NCBI RefSeq assembly: GCF_004210375.1
Contig: NC_134830.1
Span: 42,661,094-42,725,093, forward strand
DNA: 64,000 nucleotides
Reading direction: 5' to 3'
From: Tachypleus tridentatus
Lineage: Eukaryota > Arthropoda > Merostomata > Xiphosura > Limulidae
Made by a program: the position numbers and the translations under genes. The notes beneath the pieces are model-generated. The model was not told the origin of the DNA, searched no databases, and saw only the letters and a program-made list of their open reading frames with translations. Shown here one piece after another: positions 1 through 10,893 of this stretch. Position 1 is the first letter of the stretch. Each line of letters begins with the position of its first letter.

Positions 1-294
1 TTTATTTTCAAACAGTTTCTATTTTGTTTAAGCGCAAATCTTCACCATGAACTATCTCTACGCTTTTTCACTGCAGGATTCGAATGCTGAATTTTAGCAT
101 TATAAACCCCTCAGTCTTAACGTTAAGCCACGGGAGAGTACGTATCTAGATAGTCACACAGAATACAATCGCAGGTGAGACATACATTGTCACGCATAAT
201 TCATAGATTATATCATACTTGGGAATTTAATTGATTTACATGTAGTAACAGGCCACGTGTCAAATTTTGTTAGACCTTTTACGTAAAAAGAGTT

Positions 295-530
295 GAGCAT
301 GGCGTGGTGGTTAAGGCGTTAGAGTCGCACTATGTGGGTCGCGGGTTAGAGTCCCTATCACACCAAATACGCTAGTCCTTTCAAACATAGTAGCGTTATA
401 ACGTTACGATCAGTCCCACTATTCGTTGGTAAAATAAACAATTGTTAGCGTTGACTAGTTGTCTTCCCTCTAGTGTATCACGGCTAGATTAAGTAACCGT
501 CGTGTAACTTTGAGCAAGATTTAAAACAAA
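295..530 (+). mobile_element. SINE family A, diverged
   Basis: Head-first copy with a degenerate tRNA-like head (GGTTAAGGCGTTAGAGTCGC) and recognisable body (CCCACTATTCGTTGGTAAAA; CTTCCCTCTAGT). Confidence 0.8.
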
Positions 531-784
531 CGATAAGTTTTGATAAATGCAAATAAAACGTTTTTGACAACTGTTAACTGTTAACTGCAAACAGAAAATA
601 TTTTTTGTGACATTGCTTTAAATATTTAGTGCTTATGTTTACAGATAATAAAACTGCTAAATTTTTAATTATTTTGGAAGCTGGAAAATATTTAATAACT
701 AACTCATCTGAGCATAAGGTTTTTTAATTACTGAGTCCATAAGACAGGTTTATGCTAAGCTTTCTTTATTATGGCTTTTACAGT

Positions 785-900
785 ACCAGCCTCAGTTGGT
801 ATAAGGGTGTGTCCGCGGACTTTACAAAGCTAGAAACCGGATTTCCATATCCGTGGGAGGCAGAGCACAGATAGCCCGGCGCTTAATTTTAAACAAGTAA
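785..900 (+). mobile_element. SINE family B, diverged
   Basis: Head-first: CCTCAGTTGGTATAAGG, GACTTTACAAAGCTAGAAAC, then GCAGAGCACAGATAGCCC tail. Confidence 0.75.
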
Positions 901-1034
901 CTAAGAGTAACTTGTTTGACTGAATAACAAGTTCAGATCTTTGCTGGTATGTAAATTTATATAAAAATAAAGGTTAAACAGAAAAGGTTTCTGAAATAAT
1001 TTCCAGTTCAATTAACGAAGAAATTTGTTTATCT

Positions 1035-1145
1035 TGTTGTTATGCCCGTAGTTACACAACTGGCTATTTATGGTCTGCTTACTGCATGTATCTAAACATG
1101 AATTTTAACGTAAAAGGCCCTTAGAACTACGGCTGAGCCACCGGT
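1035..1145 (-). mobile_element. SINE family B, strongly diverged
   Basis: Reverse-oriented, recognisable mainly from GGCTATTTATGGTCTGCTTA and the terminal GGCTGAGCCACCGG. Confidence 0.45.
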
Positions 1146-2005
1146 TAGGAATGAGTCACATCAAGAAGATGGCAAAAAGGTGGCTAAGTTAACGTTAGAT
1201 TTTCTTTGCTGTCACTAATAGTTCTGTAGGTTTTTCATGTTTCCTTCTTAATGTGTTTTAGAAGAAATTTGATTCATTCTGGAAGGATATTGGAAAAAGC
1301 AAATAGGAAAGAAGTAGATAACATAGTTATTTGGTCAATTTGGGCTAAACAATGGAAAAGTTTAACTCCCACGGTGACTTCCTTCTTACCACTTACACCT
1401 GTTTTATATCCACTATACGATCTTACATAGTGAGACTTCAGTAGCAATATTAAGATAAACTAGAAATACATGACGAGTACTAAATACAGCAATATTCCAC
1501 AGTTGTGATAAAATACCAATCATCTTGTATGTACGAAAAAGGAAGAAACTGGTACAATTTAAAAACACACGTGTATCCCAAATATAACAAATGATTTTAA
1601 CTGAAGGATAGATAACATTGTGTTCACTATGACACTGTATAATTTACTTGATTTCTAAATATATTGATCAAACATTAGAGATGGTCAAGATATTTACTAG
1701 GAATGCGAGTTATGAGAGCGTAGTGTTAACGTGATTGATCACATTTCTGCGTTACAACATCTGTGAAGAAGGTTTCTACACCCAGGTTTATGCTGGTATC
1801 TAATTACTTCCACATATACATCTGGAATGAGATCGAGAGATATCAGTATTTGAACAAATTTCCTATCGGTACATTTGCATTTCATGCCTTCAAGAAGCTG
1901 GCAAAGCAGGTTTAGAAATGTGTGCCTGTCTCCGCATCATAGGTGCAGTATTTCAGGATATCCATAGGTACTGACTAACCACTGGCTCCATGATCAATTA
2001 TTGCT
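1146..2005. other. No gene seen
   Basis: AT-rich sequence upstream of the first family A reference copy. No exon-like open frame, repeat array or RNA gene is apparent. If the SAM-domain gene extends further 5', this is probably intron. Confidence 0.5.
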
Positions 2006-2287
2006 GGCCCAGCATGGCCAAGCGCGTTAAGGCGTGCGACTCGTAATCTGAGGGTCGCGGGTTCGCATCCCCGTCGCGCCAAACATGCTCGCCCTTTCAG
2101 CCGTGGGGGCGTTATAATGTGACGGTCAATCCCACTATTCGTTGGTAAAAGAGTAGCCCAATAGTTGACGGTGGGTGTTGATGACTAGCTGCCTTCTCTC
2201 TAGCCTTACAATGCTAAATTAGGGACGGCTAGCGCAGATAGTCCTCGTGTAGCTTTGGCATAATTCAAAACAATCAAACAAACAATA
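2006..2287 (+). mobile_element. SINE family A, near-complete reference copy
   Basis: Used here to define family A. The head (2006-2080) resembles a tRNA: box A in TGGCCAAGCGCGTTAAGG, an anticodon loop CTCGTAA (anticodon CGT, as in tRNA-Thr) and box B GGTTCGCATCC at 2060-2070, together an internal RNA polymerase III promoter. A conserved body follows (CCCACTATTCGTTGGTAAAA ... GTTGACGGTGGGTG ... CCTTCTCTCTAG), then the tail (GCGCAGATAGTCCTCGTGTA, GCTTTG) and an A-rich end. Family length about 270-280 bp. Confidence 0.95.
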
Positions 2288-2721
2288 TTCTTCTAAATTT
2301 CACGCAGTTTTTCTGCATATAGTTAGCGTCTTCCCGGTAAACCAGGCGCATGAAGGTCACAAACATGCACTAATTATCCTATATAGGTGAAAGTTATTTA
2401 GTATAACAGCTATTCCATAACAGCTTATACTAGATTGATCCTATGTCTGTATCTACTTTATGGGTAATGATAAGCTCATTTAAAGGGTGATATATGTAAC
2501 TGTCAAGTTTAAAATGAGTATGTGATATTTTAAATATTATTTAATGTAGTTAACTAAGGTTTGTAATGTAGTGCACTATGACTCTTGTGTAACTTGAAAC
2601 TGTGATACTTCAGTAATTCTGGATTTTGTCATTGCTCCAAGCGGCACGTTACAGTTGTAAAGCACATAAAAATTGATCAGTGGATAAAGTTATTTTTGAA
2701 TAAAGATTCATTTTATTCAAT

Positions 2722-3030
2722 ATTAGTTTTATAAGACCCTTAAAGGCTAGTCTTATAAGTTCCTTAAAGACTCCTTTTCTAACGCCCTTAAATATTAGTT
2801 TTATAGACCCCTTAAAGATTAGTTTATAAACCCTTTAAAGACTAGTTTAATATCTTCAAGACTAGTTTAATAAGCTTCTTAAAGACTAGTTTTACAAGCC
2901 TATTAAATATTAGTTTTATAAACCTCTTAAAGACTAGCTTTATAAACCCTTTAAATTATAGTTTTATAAGCTTCTTAAAAACTAGTTTTATTAGTCCCTG
3001 AAAATCTAGTCTTATAAACCTCTTAAAGAT
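2722..3030. repeat. 24-bp minisatellite
   Basis: About 13 imperfect units of TAGTTTTATAAGCCTCTTAAAGAC (24 bp) in direct orientation. Units vary by substitutions and small indels. No coding frame survives across the array. Confidence 0.85.
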
Positions 3031-3793
3031 CTATCTAATCGCAACTTTTGTTTTCTAAAGTTTATTATTATTTTAATAAACAAGAAAGTTTAATTTGTAC
3101 TCTTTTTAAAGATATTTATGTGGAAGAAGGAAAGTGAATGAAGTCGATATTGAAGTATCTTGCAGGAGGCTGAGAGATAAAGATGTTCATACACACTTTC
3201 AAATTCATATTAAAATATGTCATGTTTCATCCAAAGACATTTCTTGAGCTCAGGTTTTTTTGTTTTGTTTGCTACCTTGGCTTTGTTCTTTCAGGCTTTA
3301 TTTCACTAGTAGGTTTTATAATATTTTCTGCTACGATTTTTTAAATATTTTTTAAAAGTTCGGTTAAGTATGCTAAATGTGCGGTAGGCCACGACATAAG
3401 TTTCAAAGGATGTTAGAGCTTTATATTTTTGTTTTAGGTGAATAGAGTAGCTTATTAATCTTGTTATGTAAATATTTTGTCATTATCATTAATGTTAACT
3501 CATTTTGAATAAGAGCTGTCTAAAGTTACAACGCTGGACTCCGCTCATTTTCTACTTCAATTGGACTATTCAAACATTATATTAAAATAACTGAAGAAAG
3601 GAAACTATTTCCTTATATTATATGCATACATAAACACGTAGTTAATTTGTTATGCAGTACCCAAGTGTTTCATTTAACGTTTCCAAGCCTAACGGCGCGG
3701 TCTTCTTTCGGTGTTCGCTTCCTCTCGGTGTACAAATAATTCATTGTGTGGCTTTCTGCTTAAGTACAAATAAGATATTTCGGCGTTTCACAG

Positions 3794-3987
3794 ACACAGT
3801 ACACGGGATAACTTCAGACCCAGTGGATGCAGAAGTAACTTCGACTACGACGTGTCTGGACTTGGAAAGTTTGTTGGAAGACACATATGAAGACAGCAGT
3901 GAGGTTAGCGCCACAACCAGTAACACAGAAAATGACATTGGGACGATACGAAAACAGCTTGAGAGCCTGGAGAGAATGTATTATGAG
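3794..3987 (+). CDS. SAM-domain coiled-coil gene, first visible exon
   Basis: This is the first exon in the window that I can tie to the SAM-domain gene ending at 13974. The frame is open and reads an acidic, Ser/Thr-rich stretch (LESLLEDTYEDSSEVSATTS) followed by an amphipathic helix (DIGTIRKQLESLERMYYE). It ends at a good donor (GAG|gtatct) in phase 0, and the next exon continues the helix. The acceptor is less sure: the AG at 3792-3793 after a weak pyrimidine run is preferred, and the AG at 3816-3817 is an alternative. The frame stays open back to an ATG at 3652, but that upstream part looks like the tail of a SINE-B copy, so I doubt it codes. The 5' end of the gene is probably outside the window. 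I do not recognise the gene by name. Confidence 0.65.
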
Positions 3988-4049
3988 GTATCTGTCCAAT
4001 TAAAATATGTGTGATCATTGATTTATACAAAAATGGACTTAGGAGTAAG

Positions 4050-4290
4050 GTTTGTTTGTTTTTTTGAAATTCGCGCAACGCTACACAAGAGCTATCTGCG
4101 CTAACCGTTCCTAATTTAGCAGTATAAGATTAGAGGGAAGGCGGTTGGTCATCACCACCCTCCGCCAACTCTTGACTACTATTTTACCAACGAATAGTGG
4201 GATTGACCGCCACGTATAACACCCCCACGGCTGAAAGGGCGAACGTGTTTGGTGAAACGGGGATTCAAACCCGCTAGGAGTAGGGAAGTA
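4050..4290 (-). mobile_element. SINE family A, head truncated
   Basis: Tail first; the body is intact and the box B region (GGGATTCAAACCCGC) is present, but the rest of the tRNA-like head is lost. Confidence 0.9.
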
Positions 4291-4791
4291 CGAACGACGT
4301 TACCATGTGCTTAATGAAGGAGGATATGTAGCTAGTAAAATGTGTTGTATTTGAGGAACGAATCCGTCATGCCTCAAAATCTCCCTCTCAGATAACGGTG
4401 TTTATTTGTTTTGTGTTGAGTACTGGTATTATTACACTGTTAAGTAGGTTCTTGGGAACAAATAACCCTGAGTTTCAGCACTTGTCCCCAGTACCCAAGT
4501 TTCGAAAGTGTCACTTGATACGATGTCTCTCACTAGATTAGTCTATCGGTTTATCGTTGTTCATCAGAACAATCGGCTTCTAGCGTCTTTTGCAATAGAG
4601 GTGTTTCGTGAATATCATGTGTTGTGGAATAGGTTTGACATCGTAGTTATCGTGACGCTCTACACGGCCATTTGCTCGAAATTATGTTCGAGGTAGGTCT
4701 CCAGACTGTAGGGAAGCATACTTGATCCTGAACGGTTCTACATTTTATAAATTTGTGCATTCAAATACAAAGTATCAAAACCAGAAAGTTT

Positions 4792-5047
4792 GGTTTTGAA
4801 TTTCACAGATGGTTATCTGTGGTAGCTGTCCATAATTTAGCAGTGTAAGACTAGAGGGAAGGCAGCTAGTCACCACCAACCACCGCCAAATCTTGGGCTA
4901 CTGTTTTACCAACGAATAGTGGGATTGACTGTCACATTATAAACCCCCCACGGCTGAGAGGGCGAGCATGTTTGGTGTGACGGGAATTCGAACCCTCGAT
5001 CATCAGATTACGAATCGAGTGCCTTAACCACCTGGCCATGATGAGCC
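4792..5047 (-). mobile_element. SINE family A
   Basis: Complete copy; ends in a head-proximal CTGGCCATGATGAGCC followed by an (AG)n/(AAAC)n run at 5055-5090. Confidence 0.92.
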
Positions 5048-6001
5048 AAAACCAAAGAGAGAGAGAGAGAGAAAGAAACAAACAAACGAGTTTTTCCATA
5101 AGTATTATGGTTTAGATACTTTAACTCATACAAATGTAAATTCCTTTTATAGCCATGTTCCCCAGTGGCACAGCAGAATATCTGGGGACTTACAGCGTTA
5201 GTATATTTGTCTTCACATGTAAGTGTTTCTAAGCAAATAAAACGGTAACAGTGGTAGCATCTCTTACGTTCAAAATTTAACCAACAGTTCACTATGGCAT
5301 TCATGTCGAGACCTAATAATCATAATGCCAAGGTTCGAGTCGCGACATGCTGTTAAACAATTCTTCAAAGATTCTGGTTGTTATTAACAGCTATTTACCA
5401 AAAGCAGTTACATAAGATGCGGCAAGGAGTGCTAATGGGCCATCTTCCTTCTGTTAGCAGTTCTAAATAAGAGGTGACCATACTTGAACCCTGCGAACCT
5501 TTGACCAAACACCAAAATCAACTTTAGTACCAAGATTACTTATCTTAGACAATGTACAGTTTTGTTAACTTTCTTTGTTTATCTAACAAAATCACTTCCC
5601 CCCTGTTAAATACACGTAACGTTCGACAAATAATAACTTTTCTATAAAACGTATTTGTGATTTGAATGATCACTTCGGTCCCATCTTTTATCCTACTTTT
5701 AAAAGTTCAATTACGAAGAAAATATAAAGTTCACACATTTCATTGCATAAGCCTAAAATCCTGTGCGAAATCAAGTGTAGTTGTCATTTCACCACTTGTA
5801 ACTGAGTTATACCAGTTTCGGAGATTTCTATTCTTCATCAAGAACCCCGAACAAGGGAAAATCGAATAAACAACAACAAGAGTAGATTTCGTGTATATAT
5901 ATGTGTGTGGTGGTGAATAGTGTATTGTATGCATGGTGATTTTAGTTACGTCTTCATCATCACAGTGGAACTATGTTTATACAGAACTCTTTATTTGTTC
6001 A

Positions 6002-6112
6002 GAATTAAGAACAAAACTACACAATGGGCTACCTGCGCTCTGCTCACCACGGGTATAGATATCCGGTTTATAGCAATGTGAGTCCTCAGACATGTCGCTG
6101 TGCAACTGGGAG
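6002..6112 (-). mobile_element. SINE family B
   Basis: Reverse-oriented copy directly abutting the family A copy at 6116, in the same orientation; the pair may have been co-mobilised or be a hot spot. Confidence 0.85.
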
Positions 6113-6115
6113 GCT

Positions 6116-6388
6116 TGTTTGTTTGTTTGGGAATTTCGCACAAAGCTACTCGAGGGATATCTGTGCTAGCCGTCCCTAATTTCCCTCTAAGACTAGAGGG
6201 AAGGCAGCTAGTCATCACCACGCACCGCCAACTCTTGGGCTACTCTTTTACCAACGAATAGTGGGATTGACCGTCACATTATACACCCCTACGGCTGGGA
6301 GGGCGAGTATGTTTAGCGCGACGCGGGCGCCAACCCGCGACCCTCCGATTACGAGTCGCACACCTTACGCGCTCGGCCATGCCAGGCC
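6116..6388 (-). mobile_element. SINE family A
   Basis: Complete copy with CGCTCGGCCATGCCAGGCC head end and a small tail-side rearrangement (CTAATTTCCCTCTAAGACTA). Confidence 0.92.
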
Positions 6389-6599
6389 CCTAGCAGATAG
6401 CCCCAGTAATCAAGGAATTTATTAGATACTTAAGTGAAATCAAATCCCTTTGTCCGAAATAAAATAAATAATATATATATAAACTCGAACATGTGTCTCG
6501 CTTTGAACTATAACCTGACATGCATATAACCAAACTGATGTTGTGTTTTCAGTTTCTTTACTTCGGCAGTTAGATTTTTTTTTTCTCGTATTTGAACAG

Positions 6600-6805
6600 G
6601 TTCTAAGACTATTAGGCTTAAAAAGTAACAAGCGAGGCGCAAAGCCAAGAGATGGAGTTTCCAACTGTTTAAGAACCACCAGACGATATATAGATGGCAG
6701 TCTACTATCACTTACCAGACGAAGTTCTATTGGACCAGGAACAAACAATTTTAAAGACAGAAGAAGCCAGGATTACAGACTAAGGACAAAGGAATCCAAT
6801 CATAG
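6600..6805 (+). CDS. SAM-domain coiled-coil gene, Ser/Arg-rich linker exon
   Basis: A 206-bp exon between a strong acceptor (a long T run, then GAACAG|) and a donor (CATAG|gtagaa). It enters in phase 0 and leaves in phase 2. The first residues (VLRLLGLK) extend the helix of the previous exon, so the join gives a continuous coiled coil across the splice. The rest is basic and Ser/Arg-rich (for example RRYIDGSLLSLTRRSSIG), typical of a flexible, probably phosphorylated linker. The intron before it is 2612 bp and holds SINE copies; the intron after it is only 353 bp. Confidence 0.8.
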
Positions 6806-7158
6806 GTAGAAAACTAATTGTAATTCAATCTGTTTCTCTCTATCTGCAAAGCGCTATTCTTTTCCTACTTATTATTCTTCATGAAGAGATAGTTACAACT
6901 GTGTTTTCCAGCATAGTTCGCTGGAATTTCATATGATTTAGCTCTTTCCAAAATAAGTTTTCTATCGAAGTTAACGCATTATATTACTTCATAGTAAACA
7001 ACGTATTAGGAGTTTCACTCTGGTGTTGAACCGTCTTTGAAATACGACAATGAATTATGTCAACTACAGATTAGTTAGTCTTTCTAATTTGGATATCAAT
7101 GTGTTTTATGTATTATTTTCTTCTTATAAACTTCTACCTAATGTCTGATTATTTTTAG

Positions 7159-7458
7159 TGTGCCGAACAAGCGCTTTCTGCGACTGGAATCCCACGTTGT
7201 GACGTTAGCTCGAAGTGTAGCACATCTTTCATCCGAGATGCGCACTCAGCAAGTTATAGTGCGACAATTAGAAGTGTTACGCAATGACGTCAACTGGCTA
7301 AGGGAACAATTTCGCTCACTTGAAGACTCCGCTGGGGACATCTCGAGTCACTTTCGTGGAGCATGTGCGTGTAGAAAGCAGCATAGCCGAGAATGGAAGA
7401 CGTTTGGTCGTGACGTTTTAAAACTACCTAATATCGACAAAGTACAAAAACTAACAAA
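7159..7458 (+). CDS. SAM-domain coiled-coil gene, long coiled-coil exon
   Basis: A 300-bp exon. The acceptor is TTATTTTTAG|T; the first base completes a Ser codon begun by AG of the previous exon. The donor is ACAAA|gtaaga, leaving two bases (AA) that are completed to Lys by the G of the next exon. The protein begins with KRFLRLESHVVTLARSVAHL and runs on through regularly spaced Leu/Val residues to LREQFRSLEDSAGD, a clear coiled coil of about 60 residues. A less ordered tail with CACRK and a basic/hydrophobic segment (LPNIDKVQKLTK) then leads into the SAM domain. This exon has a partial duplicate about 1.1 kb downstream. The protein is likely a cytoplasmic scaffold or adaptor, an inference from coiled coil plus SAM only. 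Confidence 0.88.
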
Positions 7459-7783
7459 GTAAGAATGACAAACGAAGGTTTGTATTTCATTTTGAGAACC
7501 AAAAGTTCTCTTAAAATGAACCCCATTTGCGTTAAACACGGCTGACGTGTTTTATGTATCTATGATGTTTATTGTGTACAAGTGTTTCATGATGTGCACA
7601 CGTTTTTTATGAATGCAGTTAAAATACGACTTAAAAAGACATACACAGGCATCGTTTTAATACATTTGTAAATTTATACACCACACTAAATGATAAATAG
7701 CAAATACTTCAAGAACAAATAACGTCAAGAAAAAATAATAATTTCAATTCATCCCTCCCCAAATAAAGGTATAACACATGTTT

Positions 7784-8046
7784 TGGTTTTGGTTTTGAAT
7801 TTCGCGCAAAGCTACACAAGGGCTAGCCTTCCCAATTTAGCAGTGTAAGACTAGGGGAGGAAACTAGTCATCACCACCCACCGCCAACTCTTAGGTTACT
7901 CTTTTACCAACGAATAGTGGGATTAACATCACAATGCAATGCGTCCACGGCTGAAAGGGCAAGCATGTTTGGGTGTGACGGGAATTCGAACCCGCAATCC
8001 TCGGAATACGAGTCGAGTACTTTAACCACCTGGCCATGTCGGGCCC
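7784..8046 (-). mobile_element. SINE family A
   Basis: Complete copy in the intron between the coiled-coil and SAM exons, with a short deletion in the tail (AAGGGCTAGCCTTCCC). Confidence 0.92.
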
Positions 8047-8394
8047 ATTCGGTTGGAAAAGAAAGAAATAACACTTCTTTAACTTTAATCAAACATAAAC
8101 AAAATTGCAAAATCTGTGTTCTCACGGGAAAGTTGGGCTAAAAATGTGTAAAGGTAATCTAAACAATGTCACGATAGCACAATCCGAACCCAATGTCCTA
8201 TACAGAAAAGTGTAATATTAAAGTTCAAGTTTACAATGTTCAAGGATAAAATGTTATAAATAACTGAAGACTGTCATACAAACTTGATGTTAAAATAAAG
8301 TCAAAGAAAGGTTGGAATAATAAATAAACGTAGTATTCTGAAAACTTGAATTTCGAAATCTAAATTCAAGGAGAGTCCAGGTCAATCTGTACTT

Positions 8395-8522
8395 TGATCA
8401 ACTGTCTACGGGAACAATTTCGCTTACCTGAAGACTCTGCTGGGGACATCTCGAGCCATTGTCGTGGAGAACGTGCGTCTAGAGAGCAGCATAGTCAAAG
8501 CAGCCGAGAATGTGTTACAATA
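8395..8522 (+). pseudogene. Partial duplicate of the coiled-coil exon (7159-7458)
   Basis: About 100 bases here repeat the second half of the 7159-7458 exon with scattered substitutions (shared blocks include GGGAACAATTTCGCT, GGGGACATCTCGAG and AGCAGCATAG). The same frame stays open: LREQFRLPEDSAGDISSH, then CRGERASREQHSQSSRE, to a TAG at 8520-8522. A small insertion (TCAAAGCAGC) separates it from the parent exon near its 3' end. I see no convincing donor at the end of the copy and only a doubtful acceptor, so it is best read as a decaying tandem duplication inside the intron. A rarely used alternative exon is not excluded. Confidence 0.75.
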
Positions 8523-8953
8523 GTTTCAGAGAATTCCACTTCTAATCAGTAACTCTGAACACTATTCAACCAAAGAAAGATAAGCAGGACCTATATCATA
8601 GAGAAAAGTATTGTTGATATAAATAAAAAGTGTCATTGACCCCTATTCAATTTTTTTTTTTTTTTTACTTTATATAGCCGCACACTATTACCAAACAGTA
8701 GCCTATGACACTTTCTCTTTTCTTAACCTATCCAGTGTATAGGTTATCCCTCATAGTGAATATGAAGGTTAAAGGTTACGATAACTATAGTCATGGCTAT
8801 AAGAACTTCTTATTATATGCGTATACGAAAACGTTTTACTTTTTTTGAGCCAACCTTGCGAATTGACCTTAACAACTGAAACAGGCAAGTGTTAGTCACC
8901 AAACTATCAAGGTCATATTTTACGAGTACAGTTTAAAGTCGAGAATACACGTT

Positions 8954-9141
8954 TCATCCTGGAACATTGTTGAGGTCGCCAGAACTGGAAACAACGTCTT
9001 TGATTGCTTCTGCTTTCACAACAGATTCAATGACCTCACTGGCTGACAGGCTCATGTCCAGAGAACTAATGCCTATTCTTCAACTGGAACATCACTGAAG
9101 TAGTATTTGACCCAGGAATCGCCAACTGCTAAACATTTCAT
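8954..9141 (-). pseudogene. Decayed coding-like fragment, unidentified
   Basis: This stretch is less AT-rich than its surroundings. The minus strand starts at an ATG and reads MKCLAVGDSWVKYYFSDVPV to a stop at about 9073-9075. Shifting one base, a second open stretch reads SSLDMSLSASEVIESVVKAE and then IKDVVSSSGDLNNVPG to a stop at 8954. The two halves look like one reading frame broken by a frameshift, as in the end of an old transposase or retrocopy. CTGGAACAT followed by TGA(A/G)G occurs twice, about 130 bp apart. I do not recognise the family. Confidence 0.25.
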
Positions 9142-9453
9142 GGTTACCTTATGAAAATATAGATATTAACTTATACACCAAGGAACAACTGTTTTTCTTC
9201 TTTCTTTTTTTTTTCTACTTGGATTGTAATTACCTCTAACATGAATAGAGATGATGTGTGTACAATTTTTGGTCTCTTTAAACTGAGTTATAACTCTATT
9301 TATAATGTTATTCCTCAAGTGTCCTAGCGTTATAATCTGTGGTATTGATGAACAATGTTCACAATTAACACTGTTAATTAATCCATCGTCTGAAACATAT
9401 AAAGTAGAGTTTTAATCATCTCTAAAGATGTTTCTGTCTTTTCTTTTCTCCAG

Positions 9454-9511
9454 GTTTTTTGGAGACGAACCTCCACTCATCCGACAGCTTCTGAAGAAAC
9501 TTGGTTATGAG
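9454..9511 (+). CDS. SAM-domain coiled-coil gene, 5' half of the SAM domain
   Basis: A short 58-bp exon with an excellent acceptor (TCTTTTCTTTTCTCCAG|G) and donor (GAG|gtatga). It adds one base to finish a Lys codon, then 19 codons reading FFGDEPPLIRQLLKKLGYE, and leaves in phase 0. The last part is helix 1 of a SAM domain (L-x-x-LGYE-x-Y). The Tc1-like element at 9530 starts only 18 bp after this donor, so it sits at the very beginning of the last intron. Confidence 0.9.
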
Positions 9512-9767
9512 GTATGACTGAATTATATACTGCTCAAAAATATTAAAGGAACAAGTACATATTTCAGTATATTTTTGTCATAACTAAATTTATGTGTGAA
9601 AAACATATCTGTTCGTCTACAAGTGTATTTTTTAAGCTTGCGAGTGATGTTTGAAGCAACTCAAACGAAACTCACCTCACTCAAGGAGAATAAAACTTAA
9701 GGTACCCTATATAAGACTGTTGCGTGAAACTATGCATTTCTCATTAATTTTCGAAACAAACACCAAC

Positions 9768-10809
9768 ATGGATCTTTTGCGGCTCGTTTTGTCAGTGTGT
9801 ACCTTCATCTTGTGTACCCAAGTAGTCAGGCGCCATCTAACAGAGAAGGAGGTGGCCAGGGCGGTCCAGATGCTGGAGAATGGCCAGACCCAAAGGAGGG
9901 TGGCACAGCGCATCGGTGCGTCACCAAGCGTCATCAATCGACTTTGGCGACGTTACCAGAAGACGAACTCTTATGGCAGAAGACCAAGTCAAAGCCGTCA
10001 TCACTTCAAAACAGCCAGAGAGGACTGCTACACCGTGACTACCTTCTGCGGGACAGGTTAGCATTTCACTGGAACCCGTGTGTGCAGTTTGCAATCGTCC
10101 GCACGAAGGACGCCTTAGGGCCAGACGGCCTGCAAGAGGCGTTATTCTGTCAGTGCGACACCGTGCAGCCAGGTTGGAGTTTGCTCGTCAGACACCTGGA
10201 CTGGGAACCTCGTCAATAGGCCACCGTGCTGTGGACAGACGAGAGCTGGTTCACTGTGTCTCGTGGTGGTGGACGTGCGAGAGCGTGGATATGCTGAAGA
10301 GATCGATTTTCCGCCTGTAACGTTGTGCAAGTCGACACTTGTGGAGGAGGTTCTGTAATGGTCTGGGCAGGCATATACTTGGGTGGCCGCACATACTTAC
10401 TCATACTCGACAGGGGTTCTCTGAACGCACCACGATATAGAGACTAAATTCTGGAACCCATTGTGAGGCCTTTAGCCGGTGCTGTCGGCGATGGGTTTAT
10501 TCTCATGCAAGGTAACGCGCGAGCCCACGTTGCCAGACTGTGTATGGATCCCTTGACGAGGAAGGAATAGAGACTTTTGAGAGGCCCGACAGATCTCCAG
10601 ATTTAAATCCGATTGAACATTGTTGGGATATGTTGTCGAAGCGTGTTAGTGAACGCCAGCACCCTCCTCAGAATGTACAGGAACTCAGACAAGCCCTAGA
10701 AGACGAGTGGGCTGCCACACCCCAAGATAACATCAATAGATTGATTCGAAGTGTGCCAAGTCGGTGTCAGGAGTGTGTCACAGCCTGTGGAGGTCACACT
10801 AGATATTGA
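9768..10809 (+). pseudogene. Tc1/mariner transposase pseudogene
   Basis: The N-terminal part carries a helix-turn-helix DNA-binding region (ENGQTQRRVAQRIGASPSVI, then NRLWRRYQKT) and starts near the ATG at 9768. After a frameshift around 10000-10060, the first catalytic Asp is seen as WTDESWF near 10230. The second catalytic site reads MQGNARAHVA near 10505-10535 where the family has an Asp before Asn; here it is Gly, a substitution that should abolish catalysis. A further one-base shift follows near 10545. The C-terminal block at 10540-10809 then reads PDRSPDLNPIEHCWD (catalytic Glu) through to GGHTRY and a stop. At least two frameshifts plus the lost Asp make this element non-autonomous. 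Confidence 0.85.
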
Positions 10810-10893
10810 ATATTTCAAACATTTCCTGAATAAACGTGCGTAAACTGTTTAAAGTATTGTTTCATATGGGATATCAGTTTTGGTGATATTGGT

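Noticed and set aside
2006..2080. Genuine tRNA-Thr gene
   Set aside because: The head has boxes A and B and a CGT anticodon loop, but the acceptor-stem pairing is poor and the same body and tail follow in every copy, so it is a SINE head.
3652..3793. ATG at 3652 as the true start of the SAM-domain gene
   Set aside because: The sequence between the ATG and 3793 includes a SINE-B-like tail (ATTCATTGTGTGGCTTTCTG), and no promoter features are evident upstream; a splice acceptor at 3792-3793 is more likely.
4508..4696. 62-codon plus-strand open frame in the first intron
   Set aside because: No match to a known motif and no matching splice sites in phase with the SAM gene.
5008..5304. 98-codon minus-strand open frame
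   Set aside because: Its C-terminal end is the head of a SINE family A copy plus a GA-rich run; no domain.
7904..8141. Open frames on both strands of about 73 codons
   Set aside because: They lie in a SINE family A copy and its flank.
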